From NCBI GenBank assembly GCA_029265315.1, contig JAJUJM010000005.1, positions 62,001 to 126,000 on the forward strand: DNA of 64,000 nt, read 5' to 3'. How positions within the stretch are numbered: the stretch's first letter is position 1; each line of letters opens with the position of its first letter. The stretch comes from Actinomycetota bacterium. Lineage in GTDB: Bacteria > Actinomycetota > Coriobacteriia > Anaerosomatales > PHET01. Shown in pieces: positions 36,241 through 45,106 of this stretch. The position numbers and the translations under genes were made by a program. Under the pieces are notes generated by a model. That model was not told the origin of the DNA, ran no database searches, and worked only from the letters and a program-made list of their open reading frames with translations.

Positions 36241-38260
36241 CGTCACGTCCTTTCGTATGCGGTCCTCTTCCCACCAAAGCGCCAGCGTCACGGGCGAGCC
36301 GGACCAGTCCGGGGGCGTCCAGGATGAGTCCCACGCGTCCGTCAGGCATGATCGCCCCACCGGTGATACCGCGCTGCGGCGGCAAGCCCTCGCCAAGCGG
36401 CTTGATGACCGTCTGCTGCTGACCCAAGAGCTCACAGACCATGATGCCGGCTCGGGTGCCGGAATCGCTCGTGATGACGATGACCGCGTTCGTGGGATCG
36501 GTCTCGGCGCCCTCGGTTCCGAACAAGCGATGCAAACGCACGATGGGCACGAGCCCGTCGTCTGTGACGAGCATCTCGCCGGACCCCTGCACCGTGGCGA
36601 CCTGATCGACGGTCGGGCGCACCGAGCGCTCGATGGCGAGCGTCGGGATCACGTAGCGTTCCTCACCGACGCGGGCCACCATGCCATCGATGATCGCAAG
36701 CGTGATCGGCAGGCGCACGGAAAGCGTCGTGCCCTTCCCCGGAACGCTGTCGAGCTCGATTCGCCCTCGAAGTTCGTCCACGGTGCGGCGGACCACGTCC
36801 ATCCCTACGCCACGTCCCGACACGTCGGTGACGGTCTGGGCTGTCGAGAACCCCGCCTCGAACACGAGGTCGAGTATCGCTCGCTCGTCGGGTACCGTGT
36901 CAGCTCCCACGAGCCCGCACTCGCGTGCGCGCGCGAGGATCCGTTCAGGATCGAGGCCACGCCCGTCATCGACCACTTCGATGTGGATCGCACCGCCCGC
37001 GTGGTACGCACGCAGCTCGACCCGTCCCGTGGTGGGCTTTCCGGCAGCGGCGCGCTCCTCAGCTGTCTCTATCCCGTGGTCGACAGCGTTGCGAAGCGCG
37101 TGTACAAGCGGGTCGGCTATGCGGTCAACGACCTCTTTGTCGAGCTCTGTATCCTCGCCGGTGACCACGAACTCGACAGGCTTGCCGGACTTGTGGGCGA
37201 CGTCCCGCACTAGGCGACCCATACGGCGAAATGTCGCACGGAGCGGCACCATGCGAAGCGAGGTGGCCATCTGCTGCAGCTCGCGGGTGATCTTGTCAAG
37301 GCGGTCCAGGTGGACCGCGATCGAGTGTTGATCGACCCCGGTGCGTAGCGCCGCTGACACCATCGACTCGGCGATGACCATCTCACCGATCGTGTCGAGA
37401 AGCCCGTCGAGTCGCCCTTCTTCGACGCGCACCGTACCCTCCCGCACCGATGCGGGTGTTTGGGAGCTCGAGGCGGGCGCATCCGCTTTCGCCGGCGTGG
37501 CCGACATGGCGTGACCTGCCGCAGGAGCCACGTCACCGCGCGCACTCGACGGCGACACAGCGCCGGTCGACGCCGGTTCGCCGACTCCCGTCGCGTTCGC
37601 GACCAACTCACGCATGCGGTCTACCGCCGAGAACAGCGACTGGACCGTGTCGGGCCCGACCCGCGTGCCGTCCCGGCGCGCGTCGGCCAGAAGCGACTCG
37701 GCGTCGTGGGCGAACGCCGAGATCTCGTCAAGAGCGAGAAACCCGGCCATACCCTTGATGGTGTGGAACGTCCTGAACACCGCATCGATCGCCGCAGCGC
37801 TGGCCGGATCGGCCTCCAGCACGAGCAGCTGCTCGTCGGCGTCATCGAGATGCTCTGAGGCGCGTGTCCCGAAATCGCGCAGCAGCTCGATGTCGTCAGC
37901 CAAAGGCATCGTCTTCGGGTCCGGCGTACCGCTCTGAGATTCCTCGCCCAACCGCTCCGCCAATGTCAACGCCGCGGCGTATGCCTTCTCAATCGTCGAC
38001 AGGGCGACCATGTCGCCGTCGGCGATGCGACGTGCGCACGCCAGCGCCACGGACGCGGGGTGGTCAGACGGCACCTCTCCGAAGAGTTCGGCGACGGCCT
38101 CCATGCGAGTGACGAGCTCCGCCACGCTCTCGGGCTCGCCGGGATCGAACAGGATCAGGGCCTCGGCTGCGGCGTCGAAGATGGCCTGGTGGTGACGAGA
38201 TGCGGCCGGTGCGTCACCGTCCGACCGCTTCTTCGGCCGCCTGTCTGATCGACCCGCCAT
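36227..38260 (-). CDS. cheA: CheA, chemotaxis histidine kinase, with N-terminal extension
   Basis: A 677-residue cytoplasmic kinase. The Hpt (P1) His is H166 in FRTFHTIKGMAGFL; P3 dimerisation, HATPase_c (HALRNAVDHGIE, DDGRGLD, GRGVGMDVV) and a C-terminal CheW-like domain follow. There is no obvious P2 domain. Ahead of P1 lies a helical region of about 110 residues (QAIFDAAAEALILFD...) not found in textbook CheA, perhaps a second Hpt-like or regulatory domain without the phospho-His motif. I chose ATG 38260; a GTG 12 codons earlier lacks a ribosome site. It is the first gene of a seven-gene operon; the tripartite motif at 38381-38408 lies about 120 bases upstream. Confidence 0.93.
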   Translation of the reverse strand: MAGRSDRRPKKRSDGDAPAASRHHQAIFDAAAEALILFDPGEPESVAELVTRMEAVAELFGEVPSDHPASVALACARRIADGDMVALSTIEKAYAAALTLAERLGEESQSGTPDPKTMPLADDIELLRDFGTRASEHLDDADEQLLVLEADPASAAAIDAVFRTFHTIKGMAGFLALDEISAFAHDAESLLADARRDGTRVGPDTVQSLFSAVDRMRELVANATGVGEPASTGAVSPSSARGDVAPAAGHAMSATPAKADAPASSSQTPASVREGTVRVEEGRLDGLLDTIGEMVIAESMVSAALRTGVDQHSIAVHLDRLDKITRELQQMATSLRMVPLRATFRRMGRLVRDVAHKSGKPVEFVVTGEDTELDKEVVDRIADPLVHALRNAVDHGIETAEERAAAGKPTTGRVELRAYHAGGAIHIEVVDDGRGLDPERILARARECGLVGADTVPDERAILDLVFEAGFSTAQTVTDVSGRGVGMDVVRRTVDELRGRIELDSVPGKGTTLSVRLPITLAIIDGMVARVGEERYVIPTLAIERSVRPTVDQVATVQGSGEMLVTDDGLVPIVRLHRLFGTEGAETDPTNAVIVITSDSGTRAGIMVCELLGQQQTVIKPLGEGLPPQRGITGGAIMPDGRVGLILDAPGLVRLARDAGALVGRGPHTKGRDDDTD

Positions 38261-38380
38261 GCTCTTGGAAACGCCCTCTCTCGAAACGTGCGCCACATAC
38301 CGCGCGACGAAGAACCGCCTCCCGAAGGTGATGTTCGGACCGCTCGCGTCATCGCCGCATCAGGAGACGCCGAGACCCGG

Positions 38381-38408
38381 TAGGGGATTTCCTGATGTTC
38401 GGGTAGGG
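38381..38408 (-). promoter_or_regulatory. tripartite motif upstream of cheA
   Basis: Read toward cheA (minus strand): CCCTA, 6 bases, CATCA, 7 bases, CCCTA. A near-copy with a 5-base first spacer precedes the lone receiver gene at 40161-40187, in the same orientation relative to its gene. An inverted copy of CATCAGGA occurs at 38358-38365. A regulator site is inferred; the NarL-type regulator encoded between the two sites is a candidate. Confidence 0.4.
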
Positions 38409-38453
38409 CGAGGGCGTACGTGTGAAGACGGCCAAGGACGATCGCAAATACCG

Positions 38454-39389
38454 TCAGGCCGCCGCGGGGATCCGAAGGCAGATCGATGCGTTCTCGCCGA
38501 CCCGACTCGCCGCGAGGCTGCCTCCCACTCGACCAAGACGCGCTCTCGCGTGCGCTGTCTCAGGCTCATCAAACCCGTCCCATTCGAGAGAGACGACGAT
38601 GTCTGACCCTTCCTTCGTCAGGAACAAGCGCACGAAGCTGCTCCTAGGGTAGGCCGCGGCCTCTTCGACGAATGTCGTGATCACATTGAAGGCCGTCAGG
38701 AGCACGTCTCTGTCGAGGTCTGTCTCGTGGCGATCGGCGACGTGGACGCGCACCGGCTTTCCCGTGTTCCTCGACACACGCTTGGCGAGGACCTCAAGGG
38801 CGGGCACGAGACCGTACTCGTCGAGCACCGGCGGTGACAGCTCCTGCGCTATCTCGCGACACTCCGCTATCGCGCGGTCGAGGATCCGCTCCACTGAAGC
38901 GAGCGCCGCGGCCGTCTCGCCATCGATGCTCCCGCGTGGCACCGAGGCCAGGAACAGTCGTGCGGCGGCGAGCTCTTGGTTCACGCCCTCGTGCAGTCGT
39001 TCGGACAGACGGCCCCGCGACTCGCTCTCCTTCAGTGCCGCCCAAGTGGTGGCGTCCGCGAGCTCGCGTTCGTGACGCGCGGCCTGCAGCTCCCTGCGCG
39101 CTCGCTCGCGCAGCCCGGCGCTCGAGGCTGCAGCGGCGAGCAGAGTCGTCGCCCCTACGAGGAACCGCATCCATGTCTCGTGCGCATCGACTCTGAACAA
39201 CTGGGTCAGGAACCCGGTCTCCGGATAGAAGCGGGTGTGTATCACCGCTTCGAGCAGCCAGAGCAGCAGCAACGCAACCGGCGCCATGACCCAGGGCGAG
39301 TACGGCCACGCAAGGAACCGGTGGATGGCCGCCACGGCAGGCCGTGGTTCGAGAGCGCGACCGGAACCTGAGTCAGTGTCAGTCCTCAA
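38454..39389 (-). CDS. NarX-like sensor kinase with degenerate ATPase domain
   Basis: About 311 residues from TTG 39389; the start is uncertain (GTG 39335 is another choice). Two membrane helices (about 33-50 and 75-93) are followed by a coiled coil and a HisKA_3-like region (SERLHEGVNQELAAARLFLA, presumed phospho-His in LHEG; IAQELSPPVLDEYGLVPAL). The C-terminal part occupies the ATPase position, but the N box (expected RxxxEAxxNxxKH) reads FNVITTFVEEAAAYPRSS, the G1 loop is only WDGFDEP, and no G2 glycine motif is seen. It may bind no ATP and act as a phosphatase or scaffold. It overlaps the response-regulator gene end, so the two are co-expressed. Confidence 0.65.
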   Translation of the reverse strand: MRTDTDSGSGRALEPRPAVAAIHRFLAWPYSPWVMAPVALLLLWLLEAVIHTRFYPETGFLTQLFRVDAHETWMRFLVGATTLLAAAASSAGLRERARRELQAARHERELADATTWAALKESESRGRLSERLHEGVNQELAAARLFLASVPRGSIDGETAAALASVERILDRAIAECREIAQELSPPVLDEYGLVPALEVLAKRVSRNTGKPVRVHVADRHETDLDRDVLLTAFNVITTFVEEAAAYPRSSFVRLFLTKEGSDIVVSLEWDGFDEPETAHARARLGRVGGSLAASRVGENASICLRIPAAA

Positions 39390-40047
39390 GCGAAGCCAGC
39401 CCTTCCCGCACCGCATACTTGATGAGCCCCGCCAGGTTGTAGATGCCCAGCTTGTCCATGATCTGTCTGCGATGGGTCTCAACCGTCTTCACGCTGAGGT
39501 GGAGTCGTGCGGCAGCCTCTTTGGTCGACGCGCCCTCGGCTATCAGCTGGAGAACCTCCCGTTCGCGAGGAGAGAGGGCGCGGCCGCCAGGCGAGACCCT
39601 CTCTTCTGACCCTCCGCTCGCCAACCGACGCACGTAATCATCGATGACGGTCCCGGCGATTCCCTGAGAGACGAATGTCCGCCCCTCTGCGACGGTCCTG
39701 ATCGCGGCCGTGAGCTCGTCGAACGCGCTGTCCTTCAGCAGATAGCCGCACGCTCCAGCCGCCAGCATCTCGGAGATGTAACGACGGTCCGAATGCATCG
39801 ACAGCGCGACGACCTTCGTCTCGGGACTTTCGGCCAGGAGCTGCCTGGTCGCGTCGATGCCGTTGAGTTCGCGCATCCCTATGTCCATGACCACGACATC
39901 CGGCTTCAGTTCGCGCGCCTTCTGAAGACTCTCTCGACCGTTCTCGGCCTCGCCGACCACTTCGATGTCGATCTGCTTGGCCAAGAGGCTGCGCAATCCG
40001 TCTCGCACGATCTGGTGGTCATCAACCAGCAGCACCCGAATCGGCAT
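39379..40047 (-). CDS. NarL/FixJ-family response regulator
   Basis: A 222-residue regulator. Receiver domain: LLVDDHQIVRDGL, acceptor Asp in VVVMDIGMRELNG, ALSMHSD, LLKDSAFDEL. Its LuxR-type HTH is LSPREREVLQLIAEGASTKEAAARLHLSVKTVETHRRQIMDKLGI. All key residues are present. It is encoded directly upstream of the degenerate kinase and next to the chemotaxis operon. The tripartite motif found before cheA and before the lone receiver suggests that it may control chemotaxis gene expression. Confidence 0.92.
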   Translation of the reverse strand: MPIRVLLVDDHQIVRDGLRSLLAKQIDIEVVGEAENGRESLQKARELKPDVVVMDIGMRELNGIDATRQLLAESPETKVVALSMHSDRRYISEMLAAGACGYLLKDSAFDELTAAIRTVAEGRTFVSQGIAGTVIDDYVRRLASGGSEERVSPGGRALSPREREVLQLIAEGASTKEAAARLHLSVKTVETHRRQIMDKLGIYNLAGLIKYAVREGLASLED

Positions 40048-40160
40048 CGCATCGTCCCTTCAAGAAAGCGTCCCCGGATACGCGGCGACACACGCGTCTG
40101 AGTGGAGAACCGCTCGGCGACATCATGGGGCACCGACTGCCCTGGTCCTAGTGGGAGATT

Positions 40161-40187
40161 CCCTACTCGTCATCAGGGAAAGCCCTA
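40161..40187 (+). promoter_or_regulatory. tripartite motif upstream of the lone receiver
   Basis: CCCTA (40161-40165), CTCGT, CATCA (40171-40175), GGGAAAG, CCCTA (40183-40187), about 93 bases before ATG 40280. It matches the element upstream of cheA in all three boxes and nearly in spacing. It also lies in the divergent promoter region of the NarL-type regulator gene. Confidence 0.4.
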
Positions 40188-40279
40188 TGTGATCGCGAAT
40201 CCGTCGAACCGATGCTACCCACAGAGCACGGTTGGGGCTGGCGGGCGGGCCAGCAGAGTGGGAGCGGGAGAGAACGACC

Positions 40280-40681
40280 ATGCGAACGCAGCAGACGCCT
40301 ACGATTCTTCTCGTCGACGACGAGCCATTCATCTTGGACGCCACCGCGCGGCTCCTGCGCAGCGCGGGCTTCAACGTCCATACATGCGAGCAGTGGACCG
40401 GTGTCGCCGCGACCGTCCACCGAGAGGACCCCGACCTGATCCTCATGGATTACAACATGCCCTCGATCAAGGGTGACGACCTGTGCCGCATCCTGAAGCG
40501 GAACATGTCCGGCAACAACTCACCGATCATCATCTTCTCCTCGGAACCCGAGGCCGACCTGCTGGACATCGTACGAAGGTCGGGTGCCGACGGCTACATC
40601 AGGAAGAACGTCGCCGGCCACGTCCTGCTCCAGCGCGTACGCGACGCGCTCGAAAGCAGCCGTTCCGGCTTGGCCAGCTGA
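40280..40681 (+). CDS. stand-alone receiver domain protein (CheY-like)
   Basis: A 133-residue single-domain response regulator. It has the acidic pair in LLVDDEPFILDA, acceptor Asp in LILMDYNMPSIKGDD, the Ser in IIFSSEPEA and the Lys in YIRKNVAGHVLL, so phosphorylation is expected. No output domain. ATG 40280 follows GGGAGAG. It could be the diffusible CheY of the nearby chemotaxis pathway, which otherwise has only the CheY-CheX fusion. A terminator follows 61 bases after the stop. Confidence 0.88.
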   Translation: MRTQQTPTILLVDDEPFILDATARLLRSAGFNVHTCEQWTGVAATVHREDPDLILMDYNMPSIKGDDLCRILKRNMSGNNSPIIIFSSEPEADLLDIVRRSGADGYIRKNVAGHVLLQRVRDALESSRSGLAS

Positions 40682-40742
40682 CCCAAGCAACTCTCCGGTC
40701 TCGGTCCCTCCCGCCCCCCTGTCTCGCGAAAGGGACCGCACG

Positions 40743-40774
40743 GAAGAGGCCCTGCCGCCCGGCGGGGCCTCTTC
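40743..40774. terminator. intrinsic terminator between convergent genes
   Basis: GAAGAGGCCCTGCCG folds with CGGCGGGGCCTCTTC style sequence to give a 13-14 bp stem with a tight CCC loop, followed by TT on the plus strand and GAA-rich symmetry on the other. It ends the lone receiver transcript and the giant operon transcript. Confidence 0.8.
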
Positions 40775-40816
40775 TTGTCGCCCGTTGACCGACGCCGCTC
40801 TCGGTGCCGCCTCGTG

Positions 40817-43800
40817 TCACCCGATCGGCACAGCCTCGGTGTAGACCAGCCGCGGCGCCAGGTCGGCGCTGCGGAACGTCTTGTACCACTCGTACTCGCG
40901 CAACACGACCCGGTACGACGTGCCGGCGACCCGCTCCGATAGCGTCGCCGTCCTGCGCCATGTCGTCCTGGTGTCGCCGGCCAGTACCTGGAACGCCGTC
41001 GGCACCAGGCGCGAGAGCTCCATCTCGTCACCCATGGCCGCCCAGCCGACCGAGGCGTCCTTGCCGGCCAGCAGCTTCTCGAACTGCATCGTGACCGTGG
41101 CGCGCCTGTTGGCGTCGTTCGCACTGTACGTCTGGCCTATGACCGAAGCGGTCACCGTGCGCCCATCGGAACCGACCGTCACGCTGGCGAAACGGTCAGG
41201 CGTGAGCTGCACGAAGTCAGCCATCACGACAGATGACAGCTCAAGCCCCGGCAGCGAATACGGCTGGTAGCGCGCCAGCGCCAGCTTGATGAATGGGAAG
41301 TACGCGGTGCCGTAGTCGACCACGATGTCGGCGAACCACAGCTTGGTCTCAGGGTCGAAGTCGACATCGTAGCCCGCGACCATGACGTTGGGGACCGGCG
41401 TCTCCCTGAGCTTGAGTCCCACGCCGTAGCGCGACACCTGCTTGAAGTTGGACAGCGCCGGCCGTGCGGACTTGAGCGTGCCGGGCGCCGTCCACAACGG
41501 GTCGCGCCCCCATTGGGTGATGAAGGGCTGCGCTTGTGTGTAGCCCGCGTCTCCCGCTGCCGGCTGGTACATCACCACGCCGAGCTTCTCGTCATCACCC
41601 GAAGAGAACCACGGGCGCTCCAAGTAGACACGCAGCCCGCCGCCCTTGCGCGTGCTGGTCGCCGTCGTCCCCGTCGTTCGCACCCACCCGAACGTCGGGA
41701 GGATGTGGACAAGAGCAGGGGCCGCGGGACGCGCTGAGCTCGGGACATGAAGGGTCTTCTTCGGCGAGGTCACTGAGAACGTTAGGCCCTCCTTGTCGGC
41801 GAAGAACTTCTGGAAGCGGCTGGTGAAGGTGGCCGTGTAGTCGATGCGTCGATGCTTCGTGTCGCCGAAGTGCTGACGTTGGGGCTTCGTGTCCACACTC
41901 GGACGAACGCGGTTCACGAGCATCCCGTCCGAAGGGATCGGGCCCCAAGCGGCGTTGGTCCAGGAGCCGGGCAGATTCGTCCCGCAGTTCAGGACGCGCG
42001 TCTGCTCCTTCTCGCAGGTCAGGTTGAATGCTGTGGCCTTCCTCTTGACCGCGGTCTCACCCCACTGCGGCGCAGGCCTGGACACATCGTCCACGTTCTC
42101 CGTCCACTCGGCGTCGACGTCGACCTTGACGGTGCTCTTGCCGTGCACCTGCATCCAGTCGATCAGTGTCGCGTGGGTCTCTCCCGGCCGACGCTCCATG
42201 TGCGCGCGGTTCGTGAAGGCCGGGGCGATCATCGGCAGGTCCACCGCATGGATGAAGGTGAGGTTCTCCTTGGGCGAGAGCATCCAGTTCTGCCCGATGA
42301 GCGACGTCGAGATGAGCGCGTTGGCTGCCGTCGAGAGGTTCGCGGCCGGCGCGACGGGCACTTGGTTGAGCTTCGGCGCGACAACGGGGGCGGCGGCCGA
42401 CGCGAGGGGCAGCCTGATGGCCGGGGTGACCGGCGTCGCAAGCCTTGGCACGAACTTCTCCATCGTCCACTGGTGGACGCCCATGATCTGCAGGTCGCCC
42501 GGGTTGAAGTAGGAGCTGAGTCCCACCGTGTACTCGTCAGCCTTCGGCAACTCCACGCTCAGGACCCGCGTGGCGTCCGACCACGCGGGCAGCTTCGGCA
42601 GTGCTCGTACCGGCAGACGGCCGTCTGTCGCTTCGATGCCTTTGACGGCCAGGCGGAACGGCAGTCTGTCGTACCACGCGTTGCCGCTCTTCTCGAACGA
42701 GACCCTGAACGAGGCGACCGTCTGATTCGACGTGGACGTCAACGGGATGCGGACACCGCTGAGTCTGGCGCCCGTACCGATGTTGCGCACCACGGTGGTC
42801 TGCGCCACACCGGGCAGGTCCGAGAAAGCCGCCCCGCGCGAATGGATGTCCGGCAGGTAGGGCACAGGAGACGGCATCGGGTCCATCGGGGACGCGCTGC
42901 CGTCAGCCTCTTGGGGAAGGATGTAGGCATCGCGCTCTTTCAGGAGCGACCACAACGAAGGGTCGAGGGGCCTGCCTGTGGTGTTCTGGTCCAGCCCGCC
43001 GAATGCCTCGACCATGCTCACGGGAACCCGCGGCGGGATGATGTGGCGGGCGGCGTCCTCCGTCACGACGCTCTTGGTCACCGGGTCGTGGTAGCTGCGG
43101 ACCACTATGACGCGCGGGGATTCGGAGGGTTTCGGGGGCGCCACGGGGACGACCGTCGGTGGCTTCACCGGATCGTAGCGCTTGTGCGTGATCGCTCGGG
43201 TGACGAGCGGGTTCGAGTCGCCTCTGCCGCCCGGGTCGGCGGTCGTCTCCCCCGGCGCGAAGGGTACGCTGTTGCCCGCGAGGTCCACTGCGCGCGCGCG
43301 GAACCGGTACGTGGTACCGAAGCGAAGACGCGGCAGGTCGCCCGGCGGCACCGTGAAACGTGTGTCGAGCGGCAGGTCGGGGTGAAGGTAGTGACCCACT
43401 TCGCTCTCGTTGCCATCGGGGTCGGTGAACGTCCGCGACGGCCTCGACATGCCGTCGCCGTCCGGCTCCGAGAGCGGGACACCCGGGCGTGGCGCCGCGA
43501 GGCTCCAGCCGCTCCAGTCGAACACCGACTCGTGGATACGCATCTCGTCCGGGACGGTGTCCGCCAGCACGTCTTGGGGGGCGGTCACGGCTCCCAGCTG
43601 CACCCATCCCTCGTCGGTGTGGGTGGTCTTGTCCGACCACTGGACCGTCTCGCCGGCGACCGAGTAACGCCCCACGCGCCCACACAGGCGATGCCACTGC
43701 CGGGTCACGCTGTCCCACACATCGACCCGGTAGCCGCGCGTCAGGTCCTCTGCGTAGTTGACCGTCTGGTCCTCGAGGCCAGCGGCGAGCCTACTGTTCC

Positions 43801-45106
43801 AGTCCGCCGAGCGCTGGAACTGGTCGCGTACACGAGTGGCCAGACCGCTCACCGCCATGCGGATCACCGGCTGGCCCAAGGCGGGCAGGCTCATCTGTTC
43901 GTTGTCCGCCACCTGAGCGACCGCGGACGCTGAGACCCTCCCCTCTTCGACCGCCGAAGCGCCGAAGGTGTTGATGAGCTGCTTGTTCACGATCGATGAC
44001 GCGTTGACGGCGGTGTTGAGCAGCTGCGAGGCCGCCAGGTCGACGTCGATGTCGTAAAGCTTGACCGGGTCGGCCGACGGGTTCGTGATGGAGCGGGCAA
44101 CGAGGTAGCCGTCCCGGACCTGCCCGTCGCGGGACGCGAGCACGAACTTCGTGACACGTTGCGGGCGAGTGACCGTGCGTGACAGCTCGACAGCGGTCCA
44201 CTGCGAGGCGTCCTTACGCGTCAGGGTGACCCCGTCGTACGGGACCGTCACCGTGCTCACCGCTTGCCGACCGTCGGGCCACGTCACCTTCACACGCATG
44301 CGTCGCATGCCCGCCATCGCCGCGGTGAACGGCACCTCTAGATCGATGACGAAGCCGAGCCGCCTGAGCAGCGCCGGATAGCTGCCGAGCGCCGTGACCG
44401 CACGGTGGAAATCCATCTCGGGAACAGGTGGCGGGGTGAACGACGGCGGCAGGTCATAGGGCCTGTGGAAGCGCTCGAACGCGGTGAACGCAGGCGACTG
44501 AGCGAGCGTCGCCGAAGCGGTGGGCGCAAGCGCCGTGATTGCGCTCGACCTGAGTACCGGGGTCGGAAGGATGTTTATGAGCGGCGGATTGGTGAGACCC
44601 GGCGCGCGCACGAGCCGCGAGATCGAGGGTACCTTGAAGGCCAACGCCGGCGTGGATGCCACGGCCGAGTACTGCTGCTTCAGCGTGTTGAACACCGCGC
44701 CCGTGGGAAACGTGTTCAGCGGCACGGCGGCGTAGTTCGCGAACTTGAACTGCTTGATGCGCATGTTCGGACCGAACAGTCTGTCCCACAGCGCGGGGTC
44801 GGCGTCGGCGCTCACCCGGGTGGCCGCGTGCGTCTGTCGCGCCTCGCCCGCGACCGGAGCGGACGTCGACGCCGTCTCGATCGCGAACTGGAGCCCATTC
44901 GAGGTCGCCGCCCAGTTCACGCCATCTACCTGGAAGTCCTCGAAGTCGGGGAACTCGGCGATGACGCCCATGGGAGCGGTCGTCTCGAGACGTGGCGACA
45001 CGTACACGGATACCTTGAGCTTCTGGTTGCCGCGCGAATCCGGCTTGGTGAAGCCGTTCGGCAGCGCGGTCCACATCAGTGTCTGAGTCCTGGCCACTTC
45101 GATCAC
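40817..45106 (-). CDS. giant protein 2 of a two-gene unit, unknown function
   Basis: A 1429-residue protein that I cannot assign. There is no signal peptide or membrane helix. Composition is beta-rich with many Pro/Thr/Val stretches; a mid-protein segment (DWSGWSLAAPRPG ... FGTTYRFRARAVDLAGNSV) looks fibronectin-III-like. Several Pro/Val linkers and only a few Cys occur (for example NLTCEKEQTRVLNCGTN, a possible disulfide). GTG 45106 overlaps the stop of giant gene 1 (GTGA), which fixes the start and indicates equimolar synthesis. Since partner 1 carries a Tat signal and this one has none, it could leave the cell folded and bound to partner 1, or stay inside. A terminator follows. Size, coupling and lack of homology to anything I recognise make it the main unknown of the window. 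Confidence 0.75.
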   Translation of the reverse strand: MIEVARTQTLMWTALPNGFTKPDSRGNQKLKVSVYVSPRLETTAPMGVIAEFPDFEDFQVDGVNWAATSNGLQFAIETASTSAPVAGEARQTHAATRVSADADPALWDRLFGPNMRIKQFKFANYAAVPLNTFPTGAVFNTLKQQYSAVASTPALAFKVPSISRLVRAPGLTNPPLINILPTPVLRSSAITALAPTASATLAQSPAFTAFERFHRPYDLPPSFTPPPVPEMDFHRAVTALGSYPALLRRLGFVIDLEVPFTAAMAGMRRMRVKVTWPDGRQAVSTVTVPYDGVTLTRKDASQWTAVELSRTVTRPQRVTKFVLASRDGQVRDGYLVARSITNPSADPVKLYDIDVDLAASQLLNTAVNASSIVNKQLINTFGASAVEEGRVSASAVAQVADNEQMSLPALGQPVIRMAVSGLATRVRDQFQRSADWNSRLAAGLEDQTVNYAEDLTRGYRVDVWDSVTRQWHRLCGRVGRYSVAGETVQWSDKTTHTDEGWVQLGAVTAPQDVLADTVPDEMRIHESVFDWSGWSLAAPRPGVPLSEPDGDGMSRPSRTFTDPDGNESEVGHYLHPDLPLDTRFTVPPGDLPRLRFGTTYRFRARAVDLAGNSVPFAPGETTADPGGRGDSNPLVTRAITHKRYDPVKPPTVVPVAPPKPSESPRVIVVRSYHDPVTKSVVTEDAARHIIPPRVPVSMVEAFGGLDQNTTGRPLDPSLWSLLKERDAYILPQEADGSASPMDPMPSPVPYLPDIHSRGAAFSDLPGVAQTTVVRNIGTGARLSGVRIPLTSTSNQTVASFRVSFEKSGNAWYDRLPFRLAVKGIEATDGRLPVRALPKLPAWSDATRVLSVELPKADEYTVGLSSYFNPGDLQIMGVHQWTMEKFVPRLATPVTPAIRLPLASAAAPVVAPKLNQVPVAPAANLSTAANALISTSLIGQNWMLSPKENLTFIHAVDLPMIAPAFTNRAHMERRPGETHATLIDWMQVHGKSTVKVDVDAEWTENVDDVSRPAPQWGETAVKRKATAFNLTCEKEQTRVLNCGTNLPGSWTNAAWGPIPSDGMLVNRVRPSVDTKPQRQHFGDTKHRRIDYTATFTSRFQKFFADKEGLTFSVTSPKKTLHVPSSARPAAPALVHILPTFGWVRTTGTTATSTRKGGGLRVYLERPWFSSGDDEKLGVVMYQPAAGDAGYTQAQPFITQWGRDPLWTAPGTLKSARPALSNFKQVSRYGVGLKLRETPVPNVMVAGYDVDFDPETKLWFADIVVDYGTAYFPFIKLALARYQPYSLPGLELSSVVMADFVQLTPDRFASVTVGSDGRTVTASVIGQTYSANDANRRATVTMQFEKLLAGKDASVGWAAMGDEMELSRLVPTAFQVLAGDTRTTWRRTATLSERVAGTSYRVVLREYEWYKTFRSADLAPRLVYTEAVPIG

